Assembly: GCF_017377855.1 (NCBI RefSeq) | Contig: NZ_JAFREP010000003.1 | Coordinates: 372,001 to 436,000, forward strand | Origin: Acanthopleuribacter pedis | GTDB lineage: Bacteria; Acidobacteriota; Holophagae; Acanthopleuribacterales; Acanthopleuribacteraceae | Direction of reading: 5' to 3' | DNA length: 64,000 bases | Part shown: in pieces, positions 44,250-52,303 of the stretch | How positions within the stretch are numbered: the first letter of the stretch is position 1 | Layout: each line of letters begins with the position of its first letter | Notes under the pieces: generated by a model | The model's input: the letters and a program-made list of their open reading frames with translations, nothing else | The model's database searches: none | Told to the model about the DNA's origin: nothing | Made by a program: the position numbers and the translations under genes

Positions 44250-45291
44250 GGGGACCTCCAACATGGATATTTCGCGGTAGCTCAGTGAAAAGGACGATTG
44301 GTGCGGTTACCCAATCGCGGCGATCAAGAAGGGCGTGGGGCGCCGATGCAGCGAAGGTAACCTGTTGTTTGGTGTGGCTTTATCGTGGCTAATCATAAGC
44401 GCCGCTTCCACCCTGTGTCTAGCCGTTGTTCGTTGCCGGCGGCCTTTACGTGCTTGTGCAAAATTACGCCCGATGCGGCTGTGCCTCAAGCCGTGCAGGG
44501 TCAACGGTTTCACCCTGTCACGCTTCGCTTGGGTTGCGCCTACACAGCAGGTGCACCAAAAAAGCGCGCATTGGGAGAATTTGGTCACCCATGTGACATC
44601 CTGGGGATAAATCTTCGGTTTTACCAAGTTACCGCAACCGTTCCGTCGTCGAACCTTTTGAAATCTGGCTGTTAAGTAGGGTGGACCAAGTGGAATTTGT
44701 GGCGCAACCACAACTAAGCACTCGGCCGGCGGAGTGAAATGATATTGACGTTCCATCAAGTCATTTTTATCGACAAAAACAAAAACGAAACAGATTATAT
44801 TATGATATATAAGTTGTGCGATGTGATACGGATTGCCGGCGAACCCTTCTCGGCTAAGGTTTTGTTTGCCGGCTACCTAATCGCGCCATTTTAGGACTTA
44901 TGGTTCGAGGAAGGGAACTTATCTTCTGTTTTTTTGTAAGCTATTGGTTTTTATGGAGTTATATTGGTTTGTGTTCTGGTGTGATATCTTCGTGAGGATC
45001 CTAGTAATATCAGGGGAAAAGGTGATCAAGATCCCGAGTAGATAATGGGAGATTTTCAGCTTGCTATCGGTCAGAAGTGTGATATGTTTCTGCATGCAAA
45101 ACGGTGATTTTGAATGTGTACGAACGGCTGGAAGAATGTTTCCGAGAAAGATTCGAATTCAGAGAGGAAATTCCGAAAGAATAAGGATGATTTCGATGAT
45201 CTATTTGGTTAATTCTTAAGCATCTCAAGTCCTGCGGTGCATCAGTCGTTGCTTTACATAGGGTTTTTTGATTTTTCAGGAGAGGTGCTTT
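44250..45291. other. Accessory spacer, GC-rich then AT-rich
   Basis: No gene supported. The first 450 bases have the GC content of the locus; from about 44740 onward the sequence is clearly AT-rich. At 44630-44653 a 24-base stretch matches the 3' end of the ABC exporter gene (22 of 24 against the copy at 46770-46793). A 150-codon minus-strand frame (44307-44759) has no ribosome site or family-like sequence. Confidence 0.5.
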
Positions 45292-45477
45292 ATGAAAAGA
45301 ATTTTTCTGTTGACTATGGTTGCTGTTTCTTCTCTCTTTCAGGTCAACGGGGGAGATAATTACGAATGCATCACCTTAAGCGCTGGAGGTGATTTGCAAT
45401 GTACTGTTTGCCAAATTTCGACGGTCGACGACAATGGAAATAAAATTTTCATTGGGAACGTCGTCTGGTGCCGTTAA
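45292..45477 (+). CDS. Small secreted Cys-containing protein
   Basis: About 61 aa. The ATG at 45292 follows CAGGAGAGG about ten bases upstream. Signal peptide MKRIFLLTMVAVSSLFQVNG, then a 40-residue mature part with four Cys: YECITLSAGGDLQCTVCQI and a terminal VVWCR. Two disulfides are possible. The family is unknown to me. The gene is AT-rich like the surrounding island, and a shortened palindromic element follows a few bases after its stop and may terminate its transcript. Confidence 0.62.
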   Translation: MKRIFLLTMVAVSSLFQVNGGDNYECITLSAGGDLQCTVCQISTVDDNGNKIFIGNVVWCR

Positions 45478-45480
45478 ACA

Positions 45481-45545
45481 CTGAGGCGTGTGATAAGCGC
45501 GAGGGGAATAAGCGAAAACCACCGTGAGTTATTGCGCTTCTTAGG
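45481..45545 (+). mobile_element. Palindromic element copy D (internally deleted)
   Basis: A 65-bp remnant: the outer part of the left inverted repeat (GAGGCGTGTGATAAGCGCGA) joined directly to the right end (CACCGTGAGTTATTGCGCTT, then CTTAGG). The central core of copies A-C is missing. No clear target duplication. It can still fold into a hairpin. Confidence 0.75.
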
Positions 45546-45627
45546 TTTGATAGTTCTTGACGTCAGAATCTAATCAACGGCAACCCTCTGGATGAATTCG
45601 AGCGGGTTGCCTTTTCTAAGGAAGGAT

Positions 45628-46608
45628 ATGCTTCAATTATTATTTTTGGTCTTGCTAGGGGCTGATGTTCCAGATCGAATTTTTGTTATAGGTGAAACCG
45701 TAAAAGACCTTGAGGTCATTAGTGATGATACAAGATTGGGGATGATCTCGCATGTTGCGAGCCATAAAAACCGTATTGTTTTTATGGACGAGGAACAGTT
45801 GAACCTTTGGTTTATTCATCTTGGAACGGGCGAGATGCGGGTTTTTGGCAGGAAAGGTGAGGGACCAGGTGAGTTATCCAACAAAACCCGCTGCCTTTGG
45901 ATTCGAGACGACAGAATACATGTAACCCACCGGCAGGGCTTCCGATGGGATCGTTTCACCTTCGATGGTGGCCTCTCCGCCACGGAAGCCATACCTGGCT
46001 CTGGTGAATTGTGGTTTTCGGGTCCGAGCGCGAAAGTTTTACGGGACAAGGGCTCCTTTCTTATTCAAAGCGAAAGCGGAACCGTTCGAACTCCGGGTTT
46101 TCCTGGTGCACAATTTGGCGTAAATGCAAAAGGCGTTGTTTTAGGCCGGTTCTTCATGGCTGCAACCACCACGGCAAACGATGATACGATTTCCTATAAA
46201 ATTTTCAATACCAAAGATGGTGTTCTTCATAGTGAAGATGTTTTAAATAAAAAGCTTCCGAATCATAAAGGTGGACTTCCGATAGATAAACTTAAATTAC
46301 TTAAACAGATGGGCGCTGAACCAGAGCACTTTTTTGTCCGAAGTGTCACTTCTGTTGTTGGTCACCCACTATATGGTTTTCTTCTGCTTGAATACAGTAT
46401 CCACCCGCGATCAGAGCCACATGAACAATTCTCGATCATTCATCGAATCGATCCTCGCTCTAATATTCAAGAGACCTGGCGTGTCAGCCATAAAAATCCA
46501 AGCGGCACCTATGTGTTTTTTCCTCTTGATGATGAACAATGGCTTGTTTATGGCGATAAGCTGCGCTGGGTTAGGGTGAAAGAGAAAAGCACCGCGGTGA
46601 AAAAGTAA
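45628..46608 (+). CDS. Six-bladed beta-propeller-like exported protein
   Basis: About 326 aa. I choose the ATG at 45628, preceded by AAGGAAGGA, because the protein then opens with a hydrophobic export signal (MLQLLFLVLLGADV); the frame itself opens at 45592. The motif FGRKGEGPGELSN, preceded by IVFMDEEQLNLWFIHLGTGEMRV, is characteristic of the 6-bladed propeller proteins in which GxGxGPGE ends a blade. Later repeats (LGRFFMAATTTANDD, VVGHPLYGFLLLEYSIH, WRVSHKNPSGTYVFF) fit further blades. Function unknown; probably a periplasmic or surface binding protein. Base composition is AT-rich compared with flanking PKS-locus genes, consistent with acquisition. Confidence 0.72.
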   Translation: MLQLLFLVLLGADVPDRIFVIGETVKDLEVISDDTRLGMISHVASHKNRIVFMDEEQLNLWFIHLGTGEMRVFGRKGEGPGELSNKTRCLWIRDDRIHVTHRQGFRWDRFTFDGGLSATEAIPGSGELWFSGPSAKVLRDKGSFLIQSESGTVRTPGFPGAQFGVNAKGVVLGRFFMAATTTANDDTISYKIFNTKDGVLHSEDVLNKKLPNHKGGLPIDKLKLLKQMGAEPEHFFVRSVTSVVGHPLYGFLLLEYSIHPRSEPHEQFSIIHRIDPRSNIQETWRVSHKNPSGTYVFFPLDDEQWLVYGDKLRWVRVKEKSTAVKK

Positions 46609-46906
46609 TAGGATTGTTTTCTTGCTGAATCAAAGGCAATAAATTGGAGGCCCCTGGTGCCTCCTTTTTGATCTGAGAGATGAAGGTCGACCGCGTCGAT
46701 TCCACCCTGGACGCGCGCCTATTCGGAACCGTGCCTCCCCAGCAGGTTGTGGTTATTGCGCTGTTTCGGGTACCGCAACTGTGCCGTCGTCGAAGCGAAT
46801 TTCAGTTGGTGGCAGCCCTACCGATTGTTTGCATGAACCTTTTCGCTTTGTTTTTCTGGGGCCGGTGTCTGTCGCTGAAGCAAACCATTCTGTGTTGAAA
46901 GGAAGG
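46609..46906. other. Island junction containing direct repeat
   Basis: No gene. Contains the left 83-bp direct repeat (46711-46793), which duplicates the 3' end of the ABC exporter gene, and an AT-rich stretch after the beta-propeller gene. Confidence 0.6.
46711..46793 (-). repeat. Left 83-bp direct repeat (duplicated ABC-exporter 3' end)
   Basis: Matches 49617-49699 at 78 of 83 positions with no gaps. On the minus strand it encodes the last residues DGTVAVPETAQ and stop of the exporter, plus 42 bases past it. Upstream of it on the minus strand the sequence is unrelated to the exporter, so this is a partial duplicate and not a gene remnant in place. Together with the right copy it brackets the AAA-TOPRIM module. 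Confidence 0.9.
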
Positions 46907-48025
46907 TCAGGTCGCCCTTTTTGGGTAGCTCGCGCAGAACCAGGCCGCCATCAAGGCGCCAATGCGAAGCCATTCTGCCTGTAGATTCTGGTCCAGCATG
47001 TTGTACAGCCTGGCCGGCTTTAGTTTGTTCATCCCTGCAACGGAATCTCTCAATATCTGGGGGCCCAGCCCGGCAAAGAGCAAACATTCACAATGTTTGG
47101 GGTCTTTGCAACCCGGATTGATTGTGCAATGGTTTTTGATTTTTGAACCTGGCAAGGATTGACACTGCTGTTGCCAATAGTGTCGGAACTCGGATTGAGG
47201 AGGCTCGTGGGCCACTTTTCCGTAATTAAGCCCGTCTTTCATGTCGAGGTAAGCGCGGCAATCCGATGCACCCGACTGTTGCAACTCATCCAGAAATTGA
47301 AGCGCTGGGCCCTGGTGAGGATCCGCGCCGCGGGCTTGGGTGAACACCGCGTTGGGAATGAGGTTCTCTCCCTCGCGAACATCAAGAACGGCATAGCCAC
47401 ACAGGGGTTGAGACAAATCGTCGGCGTTTTTTACCGCCTTCGCCGTATCTCCCAAAGCACCCTTGGGATGTTTTCGATCACTATCAACCAAACAGAAACA
47501 CAAACGTTTTTGTTGGTCTTGTATGTGTTGGTAAGCCGTCCCGGTTGTAGAACCGCCGCCCATTTGCGGTTCCGTGTGCAAAGCGAGGCGGGCCAAACCC
47601 TTTTTGTGTTTGTATACTTCCCCAATTTTTTTGAACAGTGCTTCGTCATCGAGATGTTCACATAAGAAAATCGTGTGTTGGATCACCGATGAATGGGCGA
47701 ACCAGGAAGCGGGCAGCGTGCCGACACGACCCTGGTTTCGGATTTCGGCAGGGCCGTGGGCGGTAATCTCAATACGATAGGAGAAATGGTTGATCAAATT
47801 ACCAAGCTGCGTCATCTGGCCGTGCTGATACTGAAAGCAAGACCTCGCGCGTTCGCTGAGCTGGGGGAGTTTTGCAAGTGTCCCCAAGACCGATCGGTCG
47901 CCTACCACCAAATGGGAGCCTTCGTAAATGGCCAGAGCGATATTCTCAAGTGCATCGCGAATTTCGTTTGGAACATTCTCTTGGCCGGCCGCAACAACGA
48001 GCGAAGGATCCAAACAGAGCAGCAT
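46907..48025 (-). CDS. Putative TOPRIM-like partner of AAA ATPase
   Basis: About 372 aa, starting five bases after the ATPase stop, so the two form an operon. Residues 117-131 (HTIFLCEHLDDEALF) place a Glu after a hydrophobic strand (Glu123), and residues 175-185 (LCFCLVDSDRKHP) give a D-x-D (Asp181, Asp183). This Glu plus DxD pattern is that of TOPRIM nucleases such as OLD and DUF4435/AriB proteins, partners of AAA ATPases. A Cys cluster near the C-terminus (CTINPGCKDPKHCEC) could bind zinc. I recognise no exact family; nuclease or effector function is inferred. Composition is less GC-rich than the PKS locus. Confidence 0.62.
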   Translation of the reverse strand: MLLCLDPSLVVAAGQENVPNEIRDALENIALAIYEGSHLVVGDRSVLGTLAKLPQLSERARSCFQYQHGQMTQLGNLINHFSYRIEITAHGPAEIRNQGRVGTLPASWFAHSSVIQHTIFLCEHLDDEALFKKIGEVYKHKKGLARLALHTEPQMGGGSTTGTAYQHIQDQQKRLCFCLVDSDRKHPKGALGDTAKAVKNADDLSQPLCGYAVLDVREGENLIPNAVFTQARGADPHQGPALQFLDELQQSGASDCRAYLDMKDGLNYGKVAHEPPQSEFRHYWQQQCQSLPGSKIKNHCTINPGCKDPKHCECLLFAGLGPQILRDSVAGMNKLKPARLYNMLDQNLQAEWLRIGALMAAWFCASYPKRAT

Positions 48026-48030
48026 TGCGG

Positions 48031-49533
48031 TTACACCATGTCCGGCTGAAAGAACCCATAGGGCCAGTTGGTGAGGTAACCGTTTTCATCGTAGCCGGAA
48101 ATCTTGACGTGGGTTGGTTCGCTTGGCGCATTCTTTTCAAAAATAACCACGTTGATATCTTCTGGTTGGTTTTCTTTTTCCGCGATGCGGTTACCAAAAC
48201 GGTTGACGATCTCTTGACTATGGGTTTCGATGATCAGCCGCAAGTCGATGCGGTTCTCTTTCGCTGTTTCAATCGCGGCGGCGAAACAATCGGCGAGTTT
48301 GGCCTGGAGCGCAGGGTGAAGGTGCAGCTCCGGTTGCTCGATGGCAAAGTAGACGGTTTTATCCTGCAGACCCTTGTCGGAGATGAGCACCCATAATTGC
48401 GTCACGATGGGTAAGAGTTGCGAATAACCAAAACCCATGTCGGCGAGGTTGGTGTTTTTATCGCCATCGTGCAACTCAAGGAAAAAATGGCCCTCGGTGA
48501 TTTTAGAAGACACTTTAAAGTCGAAGTGGAAATCGGTCCAGTTAGACAGGGCTTCTCTTTTCTTTGGAGAAAGACTGCGTAGAAACATGGCAAGGTTTTC
48601 GCCGCGAAAATCAATATCATTAACGGCCAAATCTTGGATGCGATAGTAGCGCTGTGCGGTGGCTCTGATCGGGGCAAGATAGCGAATGCCTGAAAACTGG
48701 TTTAAAAAATGGTCTACACGACGAAGAAAAGGATTTAATCTGTACAAAATAAGGTAGTTGCGAAATTGGGTGAAAGGTTTTGAAGAGAGGGTCCAATCAT
48801 TCGGTATATCTTTCCATGATTTCCTGTTCGCTGGGGATTTTATGGATTGGAGTAATTTTTTATCTGGGAGAAGAAGGGTTACTTGTGAATAGATCGATTC
48901 TATGATGGTAAACATATCATGCGTCAAGTGTTCCTTTGAAAAATCTTGGAAGACCTGGGCTAGTTTGGTTCTATCCAAAAGTAATTCTAGATTTGAAAGC
49001 CTGAACGAAGTTCTCGATAGGTCGTCCAAGGCATGCGGGAGTTCACTGTGGTCGGTAAAGAGGTAGGAAAAGTCTTCGTTATTTATGATTGTTTTGAAAG
49101 CACGCGGGTTTTGTGAAAAGGAAAAAATAAGCTCGTGACCCATGTAGTTTACTTTGACCTTTTTGAGATACGTGAAGTGGTTGGCCGAGCGGTTTGAGAG
49201 CCAGATTTCGCATCGTAGGTTCCAATTCGTTGAGGGGTCGTCATCTGTTTCGTGGCCGGGTCCAATTTGGCCCTCGAAACTTAAAGTGATTTCGGTGTTT
49301 TTTTCTTTTGACTTGTAAACGGCTTCCGCGAAACTGCCGAAATCGACCAGGCGCCCGTTCCACAGAATGGGGCCGGTGGTTGGGGTTTCCAGGCTTTGGC
49401 GTAAAAGCGGGAACAGGCGCAGGAAGCTGCTTTTTCCCGAGCTATTTCGACCCAACAACAGGGTGATGGGTTTGATATCAACCCAACCGGTGTCTTTGAG
49501 GGAGCGCAGGTTTTCGATGCGAATTCGGTCCAT
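48031..49533 (-). CDS. AAA ATPase, DUF3696/OLD-like (probable defence ATPase)
   Basis: About 500 aa. Starts RIENLRSLKDTGWVDIKPITLL, with Walker A at residues 28-35 (GRNSSGKS). Walker B with the SMC/OLD-type extension is YFAIEQPELHLHPALQ, then the switch LIIETHSQEIVNRFG. The C-terminal segment ends NGYLTNWPYGFFQPD, the DUF3696 signature ending. The middle (about 110-330) is a helical insertion. ATPases of this type are the sensing subunits of several two-gene antiphage systems; here it is encoded directly ahead of a TOPRIM-like gene. GC content is visibly lower than in the PKS and exporter genes, and the module is flanked by direct repeats. Confidence 0.85.
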   Translation of the reverse strand: MDRIRIENLRSLKDTGWVDIKPITLLLGRNSSGKSSFLRLFPLLRQSLETPTTGPILWNGRLVDFGSFAEAVYKSKEKNTEITLSFEGQIGPGHETDDDPSTNWNLRCEIWLSNRSANHFTYLKKVKVNYMGHELIFSFSQNPRAFKTIINNEDFSYLFTDHSELPHALDDLSRTSFRLSNLELLLDRTKLAQVFQDFSKEHLTHDMFTIIESIYSQVTLLLPDKKLLQSIKSPANRKSWKDIPNDWTLSSKPFTQFRNYLILYRLNPFLRRVDHFLNQFSGIRYLAPIRATAQRYYRIQDLAVNDIDFRGENLAMFLRSLSPKKREALSNWTDFHFDFKVSSKITEGHFFLELHDGDKNTNLADMGFGYSQLLPIVTQLWVLISDKGLQDKTVYFAIEQPELHLHPALQAKLADCFAAAIETAKENRIDLRLIIETHSQEIVNRFGNRIAEKENQPEDINVVIFEKNAPSEPTHVKISGYDENGYLTNWPYGFFQPDMV

Positions 49534-49616
49534 TCGGGCATGCCTTCACTTAAAAGTGGCTCTATCTTAACGCATCCAAACGCTTTCTTTTCAAGAGATG
49601 AAGGATTCTCCCGTGG

Positions 49617-49699
49617 ACGCGCGCCTTTTCGGAACGGTGCCTTCCCAGCAGGTTGTGGTTATTGCGCTGTTTCGGGTACCGCAACCGTGCCGTCGGCGA
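49617..49699 (-). repeat. Right 83-bp direct repeat (3' end of ABC exporter gene)
   Basis: Original copy: the last 41 bases of the exporter coding sequence (including the stop at 49659-49661) plus 42 bases downstream. See the left copy at 46711-46793. Confidence 0.9.
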
Positions 49700-51791
49700 C
49701 TTGGAGGTGCCAGAGTTGGGCGTAGGCGCCCGCGGCGGCCAGCAGTTCCGCGTGGGTGCCTTGCTCGTGGAAGGCGCCGTCTTTGAGGAAGTAGATGCAG
49801 TCGGCGTTGCGTACCGAGGAGAGGCGGTGCGCGATGATGATCGTGGTGCGCTGTTCGGCCAGCCGCGCCATCGAACGCTGGATGGCGGCCTCGGTTTCGT
49901 TGTCGACCGAGGAGGTGGCCTCGTCGAGAATCAACACGGCCGGGTCCTTGAGCACGGTGCGCGCAATCGAGATGCGCTGGCGCTGGCCGCCCGATAACTT
50001 TTGGCCGCGGTCGCCGATGACGGTATCAAACCCTTCCGGCTGCTCGTTGACGAAATCCATCATTTCGGCGGCTTCGCAGGCGGCCATCACTTCCTCGCGG
50101 CTTGCCTCCGGTCGGCCGTACAAAACGTTGTCGTAAATCGAGGTGTTGAACAGGAAGGTGTCCTGGCTGACGACGCCCACGCTGCCGCGTAAGTCGGCCA
50201 GGTTGAGGTCGCGCAGGTCGTGGCCGTCCAGCAGAATGTGGCCGCTGTTGACGTCGTAAAACCGCTGCAACAATTTGATCAGCGTGCTTTTGCCGGAACC
50301 GGTCGGTCCCACCAAACCGATGGTTTGGTTGGCGGCGACGGCGAAGTCCAGTTCACGGAAGATCTCGGTATCGCCGTAACTGAAGTCGACCTTTTCGAAG
50401 CGAATGGCGCCGGTCACGGTTGCGCGGTCCAGCAATTTGCCGCCGCTGACGATGCGGGGTTCCACGGCCATGAGTTCGGCGATGTTGCGGGCCGCCTGTT
50501 GTGCACTTTGGTATTGGTGCTGGACCTGGTTCATGCCGGTGGAGGCTTCCAACATGATCGGGGCCAAGGTCATTTGGACCATCACCTCGGCCAAGGAGAA
50601 GCGGCCGCTCATCATGCCGTGGCTGGCGTAGACCAGGGGGGCGCAAATGCCGATGGTAAAGGCGTACACGTGTTTGGACAGGAACTTGGCGTTGGTTTTT
50701 CCCGCCACCGCTTGGCTTTCCCGCAAGCGATCCGTCTCGGCGTCCAGGCCCGCCGCCTCCCGGTGTTCCGCCACAAAACTTTTGACGGTGGCGGCGCCGT
50801 TGATGTTGGCGCTGAGCCGGTGGTTGACCTTGCCTTTGGCGATGCTGACCGCGCCGAAATCGCGTCCCGCGTTTTTGTGGTGCTCGCGGTCGAGGTAGTA
50901 GAGGTAGGGCGCGGGCAGCAGGGTCAACAACAACGAGACCGGCGAAACCACGGCCAAGACCCCGGTGCCGACGCCGATGGTGAGCCATTTGCGCAAAACG
51001 GTGCGCGGTGTGAAGTTGAGGAACTCCTTGATTTTGTCGATGTCGCCGTCGACGATGCTCATCAATTTTTGCGGTGTTTGGTCCTCGAGGTAGGCGGAAT
51101 CCATGGCTTGGATTTTGTCAAACACCTTGGCGCGCAGTTCTTTTTCCGCTTCCTGGCTGTACTGGTCCCAGGCGATGCTGGTGCGGTAATCCACGTAAGA
51201 TTCAGCGGTTTTTAAGGCGAGGAAGCTCGCGCCGAGGAACACAAACTGGGATGTTTTGGTGGTGAGGCCGATTTTGGCGAGGAGCGGGAAGCCGTTGGAA
51301 AGCGGGGTGGCCACCAAAATGCCGAGCGTCACCGGGCTGAGAATTTTGAGCAGGGCGTCGAGGCTGCTGAGCGCGACGGGTTTGTTTAGCTTGCCACCCA
51401 GGGCGTCGCCTTGCCCAACCACGGCGACCAAGTCCTTGTCGAGCAGGCGCGCGGCGGTGCGGGCGGTGAAGGAGGGGTCCCATTCGGGGACGGCTGCTTC
51501 ACCGTCCTTTTGCGGCACATCCAGCGCGTTAAGCAGGGCTTGTTGCAACGCTTGTTCGATGTGCGGTTTGAGCTGACCGGCGCTGTAGCGGCCCGCATCG
51601 AAATGGACCAGAATCCGACCGGTGACGGGGTTGGCGCTGACGCGGCGAATGCCCTCACGGCCGCCCAATTCTTGTTCGACCGCCTCGGCGAGGAGGGGGC
51701 GTCGGTGCAGGGGGCGAACATCCCAGCGTTCGCGGCCGAGACCGGCGCTGCGTAGGCGAATGGTGCCGCGATGGGCGGAGTTTTTGCTCAT
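49659..51791 (-). CDS. ABC exporter with N-terminal HMA-like domain
   Basis: About 710 aa. Residues about 20-95 resemble the heavy-metal-associated fold (GIRRVSANPVTGRILVHFDA, typical strand-turn-strand) but lack the CxxC motif. A linker, then six probable transmembrane helices (about 150-430; LDALLKILSPVTLGILVATPL, VLAVVSPVSLLLTLLPAPYLYYL) and a nucleotide-binding domain: Walker A GPTGSGKST, signature LSGGQRQRISIAR, Walker B AVLILDEATSSVD, H-loop IIIAHRLSSV. A half-transporter that would dimerise. It is divergent from the giant PKS gene (512-base spacer), so export of the polyketide is the natural guess. Its 3' end is partly duplicated downstream. GAGGG precedes the ATG. Confidence 0.9.
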   Translation of the reverse strand: MSKNSAHRGTIRLRSAGLGRERWDVRPLHRRPLLAEAVEQELGGREGIRRVSANPVTGRILVHFDAGRYSAGQLKPHIEQALQQALLNALDVPQKDGEAAVPEWDPSFTARTAARLLDKDLVAVVGQGDALGGKLNKPVALSSLDALLKILSPVTLGILVATPLSNGFPLLAKIGLTTKTSQFVFLGASFLALKTAESYVDYRTSIAWDQYSQEAEKELRAKVFDKIQAMDSAYLEDQTPQKLMSIVDGDIDKIKEFLNFTPRTVLRKWLTIGVGTGVLAVVSPVSLLLTLLPAPYLYYLDREHHKNAGRDFGAVSIAKGKVNHRLSANINGAATVKSFVAEHREAAGLDAETDRLRESQAVAGKTNAKFLSKHVYAFTIGICAPLVYASHGMMSGRFSLAEVMVQMTLAPIMLEASTGMNQVQHQYQSAQQAARNIAELMAVEPRIVSGGKLLDRATVTGAIRFEKVDFSYGDTEIFRELDFAVAANQTIGLVGPTGSGKSTLIKLLQRFYDVNSGHILLDGHDLRDLNLADLRGSVGVVSQDTFLFNTSIYDNVLYGRPEASREEVMAACEAAEMMDFVNEQPEGFDTVIGDRGQKLSGGQRQRISIARTVLKDPAVLILDEATSSVDNETEAAIQRSMARLAEQRTTIIIAHRLSSVRNADCIYFLKDGAFHEQGTHAELLAAAGAYAQLWHLQVADGTVAVPETAQ

Positions 51792-52303
51792 GGGGGTCCC
51801 TCTTGAAAAACAACGATTGGGGTGCGAGGACGTGTGGCGACAACGCGTTTCGGCGACTCCTCGTTAAAACAAGGGTTCGGTTCTTCCAAATAGGCAATGG
51901 AAAAGGCGCCGATGATGTTGATTGGGAGCATGAAAAAGAGGGGGCACGAAGCAGAACCTAGCAGATCACCTCGTAAATAGCCAGGCGAAAGTGAATGTGG
52001 TTTTTGGGTGAGGGATCGATGAAGTCATGGTGGGGGCCGCCATGTTTGTGCCGCGGGGCGGTATTTGCGCCCCGTGGTAGTAATTACTTTAAAACTTGGG
52101 TTTAACGGCGGGGGGTTCACCTTGAAAAGTGGTTATCCTGTAACCGCCCTCGTTTCGGGATTGTCACCCTGGGTCTTTTTAAGCTTGTCGCGGCCCGAAT
52201 TCAGACGTTAGAATAAAAAAGCCCACCCCTGAAAATCGATGCTTTTGCTGCACCTGTCCTGACAATCCATTAGTAGTTTAAGCTGGTCATATATGGTGAC
52301 TGA
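51792..52303. other. Divergent promoter region, ABC exporter / PKS
   Basis: No gene. This 512-base spacer should control both the exporter (minus) and the PKS (plus). A weak sigma-70-like promoter toward the PKS is listed separately. The region from 52205 to the start is AT-richer than its surroundings. Confidence 0.5.
52185..52214 (+). promoter_or_regulatory. Possible promoter of the PKS gene
   Basis: TTGTCG (52185-52190), an 18-base spacer and TAGAAT (52209-52214): four of six and five of six matches to sigma-70 boxes. It lies about 90 bases upstream of the PKS start. Low certainty; base composition makes such matches common. Confidence 0.35.

Noticed and set aside
44307..44759. 150-codon minus-strand frame beside the free-standing AT
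   Set aside because: Composition is basic and irregular, without a ribosome site or any motif; it also spans a GC shift.
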